Below, piece by piece: positions 13,538 to 23,420 of a stretch of DNA of 64,000 nt (positions within the stretch are counted from its first letter, which is position 1; each line of letters opens with the position of its first letter). The translations under genes and the position numbers were made by a program. The notes under the pieces were generated by a model. That model saw nothing but the letters and a program-made list of their open reading frames with translations. It made no database searches and had not been told where the DNA came from. The DNA lies in NCBI GenBank assembly GCA_949316495.1, contig OX439006.1, positions 47,012,439 to 47,076,438 of the forward strand. Reading direction: 5' to 3'. The stretch comes from Amphiduros pacificus. Lineage: Eukaryota; Annelida; Polychaeta; Phyllodocida; Hesionidae.

Positions 13538-14176
13538 TGTAGGTTTTGTACCCTACTAGTGTATAGGGAATGTCTCCGTCATTGGGGAACGTGGACGGGG
13601 ATCTGGGATATCGTACTCGCTGGCCGTGAACGGGGCCTTAACCCAGCTACCCTATCTACCTATGTGAGTTGGGAGGTAATAAGGACAGCAGACACAGAGT
13701 ATACAATGCACAAAGATCTCCTTTATTCGGTGCTGTATACACTAGTCTGGCTAGGTCGGCATGGCAAAGCGCGAGGCATATGAAATACCCGAATGCATGA
13801 TACTGACAAAGTCCTGTGAGTGCATAAAACACCCAAGTCTATGTAAGTGTGGCTGTCACGATGCTGAGTGTCGTGGATCTTCTAGGCAAGTGGATACTGC
13901 TCCCTGAGTAGCGATTTCGGGGCCTTTTTAAGGAAATCTGTGTGAGGGCTGCCTGCGTAGCATCTTCTTCAGCGCCGGGGCAGCACATGTCCGTGTCGTC
14001 TGCCTGCGTGGCTTGGAGGATCACGTCATCTCTATTCGGGTTGAGTAATGCGTCTCCTTAGCCTGCACTTGTTGGCCTCTACGTAGCACTCAGTAACCTC
14101 TATGGTTTCTTGCCAAAGATAGTGATTGTCTATATTTGTATATAAGAGTCTATAGGTAGGTAATCTATATCCTACA
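13538..14176 (-). mobile_element. Probable solo LTR (fossil), orientation uncertain
   Basis: A GC-richer block of about 640 bp begins TGTAGG and ends CCTACA, the terminal inverted hexamer typical of long terminal repeats. It stands out sharply from the AT-rich cyclase intron around it. No matching target duplication was seen, so the boundaries and the call are tentative. No internal retroelement genes are present. Confidence 0.4.
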
Positions 14177-14499
14177 ATATGTTCAATATATTTGGAATGT
14201 TAGATTGAAACATTAAAATTTAATTTAATTACATAAAAATTTGCATTATTAATTACCTCATTAGGAGCATCGGATGAGTTTCTATTATGTTCATCTAATG
14301 TCCTTTGTGGGTACTGTAAAATGTAGTAAATCATGAATCAAATAAGTTGAAGTCTTAAGCTTATCACATGTAAAATTAATGCAAACACTACATTCACATG
14401 GTATATGTTGTGATTAAAATATCAAAATCTGATTAAAATGGTTTCTTTTGTTAAAAAATCTTATTGACATGTTCGGGGATACGTTTATGAGGTACAATA

Positions 14500-14945
14500 G
14501 ATAGGACTAATTTTAGGAATACTAACAGGTTTTATGACACCTTTTATGAGGTGAGAATAATACTGACAAGTGTAAGGACATTTATGATAATGTAAGAATA
14601 ATACTGACAGGTTTTAGGACAAAACTAACACGGACAGACCTTAGAACAGGTTTGAGGACAATTGCTTAGGTGAGACTAATACTGATTTGATGACACCATT
14701 GATGGGGTGAGAATAATACTGAGAGGTTTGAGGATATTTATGATAGGTGAGAATAATAATGACAGGTTCGAGGACACTTTTGATGAGGTGAGAATAATAC
14801 TGACAGGTTTGAGGATATTTGTAATGAGGTGAGAATGATACTGACAGGTTTGAGGACACTTGATGACATGAGGTGAGAATACCACTGACTGGGTTGAGAA
14901 CACTTTCGATAAGGTGAGAATAATACTGACTGGTTTGAGGACACT
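14500..14945 (-). repeat. Minisatellite derived from the TYLI-coding end of a cyclase exon
   Basis: About ten units of 38-46 bp read, on the minus strand, ACCTCATCAAAAGTGTCCTC followed by AAACCTGTCAGTATTATTCTC. The first unit is the coding sequence for TYLIKSVLKP at the end of the cyclase exon near 14945. Later units drift and continue into the intron. Confidence 0.85.
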
Positions 14946-15886
14946 TTTGATGAGGTAGGTTTTTACCCCAGCTGCCTTAATGCCATCGTTCCGGGCATCT
15001 CCTTCTCTAGGTTCCGGTTCAAACTCTCCACTAAGGCAAGCTGCTGTTGACTCAGATATATGAACACATCTACAAATAAAAAATGCAATGTTATCTTAAA
15101 TCTATATATCCATTTTTTCTTTCTTCGATCTCTATTGCATTTCAAGGTTGTAAAATGACACAATTTTGCGTTATAAAAGGTCATAAAAGAAAAGCTTTCA
15201 CTACAACTCCACCACTCTCCATTCTATTAGCCAAAATAACCTCTTTTCCCAGCACATCATATTGCCACCAGTTCTGTCCAAGATCTCCCGCCAGCTTCGC
15301 TCCAGTATGGATGCCTATGTGCATGTTCACACCACTTTTTGTCTTCTCTCGTACATCGCTTTAAGTAAAATATCAAAAGACATTTTGTGAATCTCAAGTC
15401 ATTCTTCCCGAATCCGGGAAAGGAGAGACTAATTTGTAAAATATATTTCTGAATACACTAACAAGAGATTTTGAATTATATTCCAAAACATTTTGTAAAT
15501 TATTTCAGAAAGTTGTCCCTTTCATAGGGAATCATCACAAAAACTAGTATAGCTGAAGTCTATGGCTTTTACTAACTGCCCTGTCATGTTATGCCATTTA
15601 TTCTTACTAATGGTAAGCTGCTTGTTTTGCAATGATTGCAAAATTACTAAAAGCCATTTGAGCAAATATGTGATAAGTCAATTAGTGCATTTAATGGTAC
15701 TTCATTGCTTCACATATTAAACCTACCTAATTGCTTCATTCGCATAACCCACCATATTGCCTCTAAAAAGCCTACTGTATTGCTTCTCAAAAAGAACCAA
15801 ATGTTTGTAACTGATTGTCTCACACAAAACCTACTTAACTGCCCCAATCATTCAGCATTTACCTCATTGCCTCAAACATTCAACAT

Positions 15887-16135
15887 CTACCTTATTGCCT
15901 CTCACACAGAACCTACCTTATTGCCTCTCACACAGAACCTACCTTATTGCCTATCACACAGAACCTACCTTATTGCCTCTTATGCAGAACCTACCTTATT
16001 GCCTCTCACATAGAACCTACCTTATTGTCTCTCACATAGAACCTTCCTTATTGCCTCTCACATAGAACCTACCTTATTGTCTCTCTCATAGAACCTACCT
16101 TATTGCCTCTCTCATAAATCCTACCTTATTGCTTC
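15887..16135 (-). repeat. 26-bp minisatellite that begins in a cyclase exon and repeats its splice donor
   Basis: Ten 26-bp units read on the minus strand (A/G)GGCAATAAGGTAGG followed by TTCTATGTGAGA. The first unit starts in the last 11 bases of the exon ending at 16125 (GCAATAAG|GTAGGA), so each unit carries a copy of the 5' splice site. Looser copies continue leftward to about 15720. Confidence 0.9.
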
Positions 16136-16394
16136 CACCATGGACAGTCCCATTTGTACAGAGAGCACGGAGTGGTCGGGTCTCGGATCTGGACAGCCAC
16201 AGATACAGTAATAACAGTCTCCAAGAATCTTGATGAGAAGTTGTCTGTAATTCTAAAATATCATCAAAATAAAATTGACAATTCTTCCCCATTCTACTCC
16301 ATTATTGTACCATATATAACAAGAGAGTCAACACTAGCAGGGCGAGAGGTCTTGTTTTGGTAGACTTCCTATTCAACCAATTTTTTTATTGACT

Positions 16395-16492
16395 TGCCCA
16401 ATTGGCAGCTCATTTGGCAGCTAAATTGGCAGTTAAATTGGAAGCTAAATTGGCAGCTATATTGGTAGCTAAATTGGCAGCTAAATTGTGCT
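16395..16492. repeat. Short tandem repeat, AATTGGCAGCTA units
   Basis: About six units of 16-17 bp with the core AAATTGGCAGCT lie in the intron between two catalytic-domain exons of the cyclase. Confidence 0.85.
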
Positions 16493-16760
16493 TTGCCTTG
16501 ACATACATCTGCATATTGACAACATCTTATGCATATGAATAAAACGTAAACAGGATCAAGGAAGAAATCAATGCAAGAAATCTTGCACCAATCTAAGTAC
16601 TATTACTAAGTACTATTATCACTACAAGACATTTATTTGTTATATTTTGTTTTATCTTGAATCATAAATGTTGAGAAATGCTTATTCATAATTAAAAATA
16701 TACATACGTTTAGCTTTAGAGCTAAACATGAAACTGGAGACCTCCACCACCCAATATGTG

Positions 16761-16761
<1 letters not shown>

Positions 16762-16816
<55 letters not shown>
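16762..16816. repeat. (AT)n microsatellite
   Basis: An uninterrupted TA dinucleotide run of about 55 bp lies just after the donor of the ILFADIV exon on the minus strand. Confidence 0.95.
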
Positions 16817-16819
<3 letters not shown>

Positions 16820-17563
16820 ATGACCTGGATTGATACTTACCGTGGCCAATTTATCGTATGTGGCAAAAAGGTCATTAAAGATGATGATGAGTTCTCCAGG
16901 AGTTACTTTAGATGACATGGCAGTAAACCCAACAATGTCAGCAAATAAGATGCGATAAACATTACCGAAATATGCCATAAGACCAGGAAAACATTTCTTT
17001 TCTTATTTCCCTTTAAAGGATAAATCATTCTAATGCAAATTTACTGTTAAGGTGAAACACATGTGGCATTAGTATGTGATATGGATGTACATATTTTATT
17101 TTTCGCGCTTGACAATAATCAATATACCAAAAGGCAAAGACAAATCATGTTTTTATTTCCTTTGTGAAGATAACTCATCTTTATTTCATTTAACGATAAG
17201 TCACGTGGTATCAGTATATAGCATGTTTGTACCCATTTTCATTTCTTTGTTTAACAAAAACATATTTGACTGCATTGGCAAGGCTCAAGGATACTTATTC
17301 CAAATTGATAATAGTGCATTATAAAACTGCAATACTTTAGTTGAAGCGGCAATCAGAGTTTTTGTCCTTTGATATTTAACTTGACAATAATATCTTGCGT
17401 AAGCATAATTTAGAGTATTTGTCACACACAATATCTCAGTATGATTAGTCCTCAATTAGCATAATAGTTAAACATGTTAATGGATTGTATGACTGGTGAC
17501 TGAGCTATCCATTAAGTGATGTAATAATAATATAATAATAATAACGATTTATATAGCGCTATA

Positions 17564-20500
17564 TCAGACCAAGTCTGCTCGAAGCGCTTCATTAAGATAG
17601 TGTTTTCTAAATAGAAATGTTTTAAGTTTATTCTTGAAAGTTTCAACAGTTTTACACTTTTTCACTTCAAGGGGCAGCGCATTCCAGTTCCTTGGCGCAT
17701 ACGCCATGAAAGCCCTATCTCCATAAGATTTCATATTAGTCTTAGGTACTACGTATTCATTTTTATCATTAGATCGCAGTCCCATACCCAACTGTTTATA
17801 TTCTAATAAATCAGACAAATATTTTGGGGCAAAGCCATTTTGCACCTTCCATGTTAATAGAGATATTTTGAAATCAATCCTAGCTTTTACTGGTAACCAG
17901 TGAAGTTCCTTAAGTTTTTGCGTGATATGATCTCTCTTTTTGAGCTTCCCAACTACCCTCGCCGCAGCGTTCTGTAATTTTTGTAATTTGGCTAATTCAC
18001 ACTCAGGAAGACCAGCTAGAAGGGCATTTCCATAGTCAAGGGTAGAAGTGAAAAATGCATGAGCAAGGGTGTTGGCTGTTCCCTCATCTAAACAATTTCT
18101 TACTCTTGATAAATTTTTTACATGGAAGAAACCGTTTTTACACATTTTTCTGATTTGTGATTTCATAGATAGTTCTTGATCTAGAATAACCCCTAGATCC
18201 TTAACAGAATTTGATCTAGGGATTCTAGTTTCCCCTACTAGAATATCTTCAGGTACATTTTTCTTTCTGAATTCACAGCTTTTACCACATAAAAGCATTT
18301 CTGTCTTTCCATCATTTATCTTCATTTTATTCTCTATTAAGAATTTTTTAACCTCTATAATACAATTTTCCATCTCCTTGCAGGACTTAACTCTAGTTTC
18401 TTTAGACTTAGGATCAATGGTGATGTAGAGTTGTGTATCGTCAGCATAGATGTGATGCTTGAGACCATAGTTACCAATTATATCTGATAAAGGCTCCATA
18501 TATGCCGTAAATAATAAAGGTCCCAAAACTGAGCCTTGTGGGACACCATATTTAATCTTAATATTATCAGATCTTTCACCATCTATTACAACACATTGTT
18601 TTCTATTAGACAAGTATGATCTAAACCATTTAAGGGCAGTCCCTGTGATACCACATCTTTTTTCCAGTCTATTAAGCAATATTTCATGATCAATAGTGTC
18701 AAAAGCCGCTGATAGATCAAGTAGTACCAGCATTACCGTTTTACCATCATCAATCTCCATTAAGATGTCATTCTGCACTTTGAGTAATGCAGTTTCAGTA
18801 CTATGGAACTCCTTATAGGCTGATTGAAATAGGCCTTGAATATCATTTCTAACTAGATGTCCCACAAACTGTTTAGCTACTGCTCTTTCTATTAATTTTG
18901 ATAAGTAGGCCAGGTTCGAGACTGGTCTATAATTCTTCTTTATCAATTCCAGGCCCAATTTCTTAATTAAGGGTCTAATGATGGCCATCTTCAGGTCATC
19001 AGGCATGTCTCCTAATGAGATTGACTTATTTATGATGGCCTTTATTAATGGCAGTAAATTCCCCATGCATTCATTTAGAAGCCATGTAGGGATTGGATCC
19101 AGCTCACATGACTTCTTTGCAGATTCTTTAATTATTGTTTTGACTTCAGAATCACTTAACAATGTGAATTTTATCAACTGTGTATCAAATCTGACTTCCT
19201 CATTTATTTGTTGATTATTTTTATCAATTTGGTCCATGGACTCTCTAAGATTCGAAATTTTTTCAAGAAAAAAATTATTAAATTCTGAGGCTAACTCCTT
19301 TTTGTCATTATGACTAGGGAAAGGGGTGTCCTCTTTAGTATGTAGTAATTTATTTAATATTTTAAATAATTTTTTCGGATCTGATTTATTTGAATTTATT
19401 ATTCCCGAATAATAATCGTTTTTCGAATTCTTAATGATATTATTATATTTGTTCCTCTGTATTTTAAATTGTATCTTATCTGAGGAGAGGCCAGTTTTAT
19501 CATGTTTCCTTTCAAGTCTTCTTTTCTTTCTTTTTTCAATCCTTACATCATCAGATAACCATGGTGCCGGTTTCCTAATATTTATGGTTTTCTCCACATT
19601 AGGAGCATGTTTGTCAAGTACCATTGTCAATTTGTTATATTTATCAAGTAATTTATTTAGATCTGCATCTTGATATGATTGACTATCGTTGAACATTTCC
19701 TCAATGTCTCTTTTAAATTCATCGATATTCATTTTTTTGTAATTTCTATATGATACAGTTTTTTTGTTATTGACTTTAGTCTGCAGATTTAAGGTAAGTC
19801 TTAGGATATTGTGATCTGATATTTTTTCATCAACTATATGTTCCTTAATTACATTACTATGTATGCCTGTTATTAATAGGTCGAGCGTATTTCCCATAAT
19901 ATGCGTTGGTTCTGTCACATGATTATGTAAATTATATAGATCTAGGACTTCATTGAATTTTATTACATTAGGCCTCTCGGGTCTATTCATGTGAAAGTTA
20001 TAGTCGCCCACCAATATAACTTCATGTGTATATGTGCTATAATAAGACAGTAGTTCACTGAATTCTTCGAAAAATTCTGTGTAAGTATATTTGTTCTTAT
20101 CAGAAGGCTCAGGTCTGTATATTGTAATAATAGTGCATATCTTATTTTTAGTTTTAATATTTATTTCCATCATTTCCATTGTCGATAATTTATGTGTGTG
20201 ATTAATTTTCTTTATGTCTATTTCAGGTCTATAGATAATCGCCAGACCCCCGCCAGACCTTAGGACACGTGGTACATGTTCAATATCATAGTTGTTACCT
20301 TTAATTTCACCTCTTATGATTTGTTCATTCATTTCATTAATCCAAGTTTCAGTTATAAAGAATAAGTCAACATTATTTTCATTAATATATAAATTTATCA
20401 GTTCTGTCTTATTTCCAAGACTTTGAACATTGGCTGTTGCAATAGTTAGATCTTTGTTCATTATAATGTGTGTATTTTTTTTAAGGTTATGTTTTACATG

Positions 20501-21691
20501 TCTATTCATTTTGTTATTAGTTAAATTTCTATTAAAGTTAATTTTATTTGTATTCTCCTGAGCATTAAGGCAACTTTCAACCGGGAAACCGGCCATTGAC
20601 CCTATGACGTCATTATGGAGGGAACCTCTTTCACCCCCAGCAGATTGCCCCCCATGACGGCCAATCAGATTAACGGAGGGCGGAGCTAACGTCCGATCGC
20701 TTCGAGACTTAGTGCGGTGATTAATAATATAAGGACTATGTTCCTTTTGCCTGAAATTATGGGTTGCAATTTTGTTACTGTCAGAAAGATATTCAAATCG
20801 ATTTGAGAGCGATATTTCGTTTAATGGCGTAGTAAAACCTGTTCTACTCTTACGGACCATCCTGTGGTGGGTGTGGTTATTTAGACCACGTGACCCAGAT
20901 AAGGCATTTGATTGGTTCAAGTTTTTTCTTATGTTTCGTATGTTAGAGCTACCATTTAGATGCTTATCATTAGGAGTGTCCAGTTGGGGAAGCCCTTCAC
21001 CCCTGGCCATGTATTTAATATGATCATTGATTCTCACCATTTTATTTAAAGATGATGTGCTTCCATTAAATTCTTTACACTTGTGTTTTCGGATATTATT
21101 GTATAGATTGACTTCTTGATTGTTTGGAATCTTCAATACCTCAGCATATGTGGGCTTTAAAAATTCTACATGTTTATTTGCTGTTTCATATTCTTGGCTA
21201 TCTTTATTACTTAAAAGATAAAAAACTTTGTTTTGACATTGATTTTTGCATTGGCTACAAGGACATAAGGTATTATTATTACTGAAAAGATAAAAAACTT
21301 TGTTTTGACATTGATTTATGCATTGACTACGGGGACATAAGGTATTTATCTTTTCATGTGAAAAAATGACATTATTAAAATCTTTTTCACGTTTGTTTAA
21401 ATTTATTTTCATGCAATTTTCTTTAAAATGGTCCTGCATCATAAAAACATCTCCATTCATAGAGTTTTTCTCATTTATAAAAACATTTTCATTCATGCTG
21501 TAATCTAAGATGCAATCATTTTTTAAAAGTTTCACATTATCGCTAGGTATTATATTTTTTAATGGCACAGAGATATTTTTAGAGCTGCCAATCGTGGTCC
21601 AGTAATTCACACTACCATATTCATACCTATAAGCATTATCATTATCTACATGATTTAAATTTTGGTTATACAAGATTCTTTCATTATACAT
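17564..21691 (-). CDS. LINE ORF2: APE endonuclease + reverse transcriptase, 1375 aa
   Basis: The frame is open throughout. Residues about 1-400 are Asn/Lys-rich with a duplicated cysteine motif (TLCPRSQC and TLCPCSQC, each followed by QCQNKVFYL, residues about 110-165). An APE-type endonuclease spans about 413-640 (ATANVQSLGNK, FFITETWI, LVGDYNFHMNRPE, SDHNILRL). Reverse transcriptase spans about 860-1140 (KKNYRPVSNLAYLSK, LLDLSAAFDTIDH, GVPQGSVLGPLLF, the catalytic HIYADDTQLY). A thumb-like C-terminus follows (TSTLDYGNALLAGLP). The protein would nick target DNA and reverse-transcribe its own RNA. The unusually long N-terminal part may stand in for an ORF1 product; that is inference. Confidence 0.93.
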   Translation of the reverse strand: MYNERILYNQNLNHVDNDNAYRYEYGSVNYWTTIGSSKNISVPLKNIIPSDNVKLLKNDCILDYSMNENVFINEKNSMNGDVFMMQDHFKENCMKINLNKREKDFNNVIFSHEKINTLCPRSQCINQCQNKVFYLFSNNNTLCPCSQCKNQCQNKVFYLLSNKDSQEYETANKHVEFLKPTYAEVLKIPNNQEVNLYNNIRKHKCKEFNGSTSSLNKMVRINDHIKYMARGEGLPQLDTPNDKHLNGSSNIRNIRKNLNQSNALSGSRGLNNHTHHRMVRKSRTGFTTPLNEISLSNRFEYLSDSNKIATHNFRQKEHSPYIINHRTKSRSDRTLAPPSVNLIGRHGGQSAGGERGSLHNDVIGSMAGFPVESCLNAQENTNKINFNRNLTNNKMNRHVKHNLKKNTHIIMNKDLTIATANVQSLGNKTELINLYINENNVDLFFITETWINEMNEQIIRGEIKGNNYDIEHVPRVLRSGGGLAIIYRPEIDIKKINHTHKLSTMEMMEINIKTKNKICTIITIYRPEPSDKNKYTYTEFFEEFSELLSYYSTYTHEVILVGDYNFHMNRPERPNVIKFNEVLDLYNLHNHVTEPTHIMGNTLDLLITGIHSNVIKEHIVDEKISDHNILRLTLNLQTKVNNKKTVSYRNYKKMNIDEFKRDIEEMFNDSQSYQDADLNKLLDKYNKLTMVLDKHAPNVEKTINIRKPAPWLSDDVRIEKRKKRRLERKHDKTGLSSDKIQFKIQRNKYNNIIKNSKNDYYSGIINSNKSDPKKLFKILNKLLHTKEDTPFPSHNDKKELASEFNNFFLEKISNLRESMDQIDKNNQQINEEVRFDTQLIKFTLLSDSEVKTIIKESAKKSCELDPIPTWLLNECMGNLLPLIKAIINKSISLGDMPDDLKMAIIRPLIKKLGLELIKKNYRPVSNLAYLSKLIERAVAKQFVGHLVRNDIQGLFQSAYKEFHSTETALLKVQNDILMEIDDGKTVMLVLLDLSAAFDTIDHEILLNRLEKRCGITGTALKWFRSYLSNRKQCVVIDGERSDNIKIKYGVPQGSVLGPLLFTAYMEPLSDIIGNYGLKHHIYADDTQLYITIDPKSKETRVKSCKEMENCIIEVKKFLIENKMKINDGKTEMLLCGKSCEFRKKNVPEDILVGETRIPRSNSVKDLGVILDQELSMKSQIRKMCKNGFFHVKNLSRVRNCLDEGTANTLAHAFFTSTLDYGNALLAGLPECELAKLQKLQNAAARVVGKLKKRDHITQKLKELHWLPVKARIDFKISLLTWKVQNGFAPKYLSDLLEYKQLGMGLRSNDKNEYVVPKTNMKSYGDRAFMAYAPRNWNALPLEVKKCKTVETFKNKLKTFLFRKHYLNEALRADLV

Positions 21692-21727
21692 ATTTCTCTT
21701 CTGAAACCTTATGTCCCCCCGACCCCG

Positions 21728-21949
21728 TCATTTGTTAAATTTTTGCCTCTTCAATGAATGCAAAAATTTGCATCTATCCCCAAACCTGCACTCCCCATTC
21801 TTCTCATAGTTTTGACAGGGAATTGCTTTACTATCTAATTGTTGCATATTTTTGTACTTTATGTTAAAATTTCTTCCGAAAATTAATTTTTCATGAAGCG
21901 ATTCAATAAATTCATTTGATGCCATCAAAAGTCTGTAAGAAGCATACAA
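21728..21949 (-). CDS. LINE small upstream ORF with CCCH zinc finger, 73 aa
   Basis: The ORF lies directly after the 5' monomer array and 36 bases before ORF2. It contains CQNYEKNGECRFGDRCKFLH, a C-x8-C-x5-C-x3-H finger of the RNA-binding CCCH type. An RNA-binding, ORF1-like role is plausible, but at 73 residues it is much shorter than a usual CR1 ORF1, and whether it is translated separately is unknown. The ATG at 21949 is the first in frame; a second Met lies at residue 9. Confidence 0.6.
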   Translation of the reverse strand: MYASYRLLMASNEFIESLHEKLIFGRNFNIKYKNMQQLDSKAIPCQNYEKNGECRFGDRCKFLHSLKRQKFNK

Positions 21950-21984
21950 TGGAAAGAATTCTGTACTTTCTATAAAGTTCTATA

Positions 21985-22735
21985 TTTAACCTTATAGTAC
22001 CTCCCGCACGAGAAATACTAATTTAGAGCTCCGTCTTATACAAATAATATTAGCCTTAGAATAAATTCAAGATATGTTCTCTACAATTGTGTGTCTTCAC
22101 AAAAATAAGATAGATAGTATTCCCCGCACGAGAAATACCAATTTAGAGTTCTATCTTATATATGTATCAAGAAAAAAATTATCAGTGTAGTAAGACAGAT
22201 AGTACCTCCCGCACGAGAAATACTAATTTAGAGCTCCGTCTTATACAAATAATATTAGCCTTAGAATTGTGTGTCTTCAAAAAAATAAGATAGATAGTAT
22301 TCCCCGCACGAGAAATACCAATTTAGAGTTCTATCTTATATATTTATCAAGAACAAAATTATCAGTGTAGTAAGACAGATAGTACCTCCCGCACTAGAAA
22401 TACTAATTTAGAGCTCCGTCTTATACAAATAATATTAGCCTTAGAATTGTGTGTCTTCGAAAAAATAAGATAGATAGTATTCCCCGCACGAGAAATACCA
22501 ATTTAGAGTTCTATCTTATATATGTATCAAGAACAAAATTATCAGTGTAGTAAGACAGATAGTACCTCCCGCACGAGAAATACTAATTTAGAGCTCCGTC
22601 TTATACAAATAATATTAGCTTTAGAATAAATTCAAGATATGTTCTCAACAATTGTGTGTCTTCAAAAAATAAGATAGATAGTATTCCCCGCACGAGAAAT
22701 ACCAATTTAGAGTTCTATCTTATATATATTAGCTT
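21985..22735 (-). repeat. Tandem 5' monomer array of the LINE
   Basis: Four units of about 180-200 bp each hold two related half-units. Both have the core CCCGCACGAGAAATAC on the plus strand. One half is bounded by ATAAGATAGA and TCTATCTTAT, a perfect 10-bp inverted repeat. The other is bounded by TAAGACAGA and TCCGTCTTA, with one mismatch. Units differ by only a few bases. Position and order recall the promoter monomers of mouse L1; promoter function is inferred. Confidence 0.8.
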
Positions 22736-22755
22736 CTATAATTTTGTGATTAAGT

Positions 22756-23301
22756 TGCCACCAACTATAGGGGTTCTTAGTGCCACTGTTAATTTGCTCA
22801 CTTGGGCCAGAACTGTTTGAGGTAGAGCTATTGTCTGGCAGGCCAAGCTTTGTGCACTGACACCCCGGATTAACCTGTCAAATGATGTGGGTCTTATGTT
22901 TCAAATTTGTTTTCACTGTTCACTCAGTATTTCTTACCAAGAAATATTATATTCAGTGGAGAAATACTATTAGACTTTTGCTTTGTATATTTAATTCAAT
23001 GTTATACGCACCTGGTATATATACGTTTATATATACTTATCCAACGATGGTGTTGTCTTCAACTTAAACAAAGATTTGAAGGTGTTAATCAGGAGCTCAG
23101 GCTAGGCACGTCTGCACTGCTTGAGAGGATGTACGTCAGGTAATGTATAAAAAACAGGTAAACACGGTATAAAAAACAGGTAAACATGCAATACACGATC
23201 AGATCAGGATTTTATGGCAAATGGGTTGAAAAATGGACACTTTTTTGACAAATAGTTTTCCAGAGATCACAAATACTCAATCACATCTGGAATAATCTTA
23301 C
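22756..23301. other. Cyclase intron, nothing recognised
   Basis: Sequence between the LINE 5' end and the EKLLLSVL exon. Two short plus-strand frames (22882-23143) overlap each other and match nothing I recognise. Confidence 0.4.
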
Positions 23302-23420
23302 CTGACATTCTCATGTCTGTTCATATATACTTTGCGGAACTGCCCTGTGAGTTCTGAACCAAGATCCTTGATCATCTCAGTAGCAACGTGTTTTGCCAGA
23401 ACAGATAACAACAGTTTTTC

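Larger units (their letters stand above)
17518..22748 (-). mobile_element. Near-complete CR1/L2-type LINE with tandem 5' monomers
   Basis: On the minus strand the order is: tandem 5' monomers (22735-21985), a small CCCH zinc-finger ORF (21949-21728), a long uninterrupted ORF2 (21691-17564), and a short 3' tail with a GCGCTATA motif and TTA-rich microsatellite. A possible 7-bp target duplication, ATTAAGT, lies at 17511-17517 and 22749-22755. It sits in the cyclase intron in the same orientation as that gene. The open ORF2 argues for a recent insertion. The clade is read from RT motifs and not confirmed by phylogeny. Confidence 0.85.

Noticed and set aside
15720-16135. CRISPR-like array
   Set aside because: Units are contiguous 26-bp repeats without spacers, in a eukaryotic intron.
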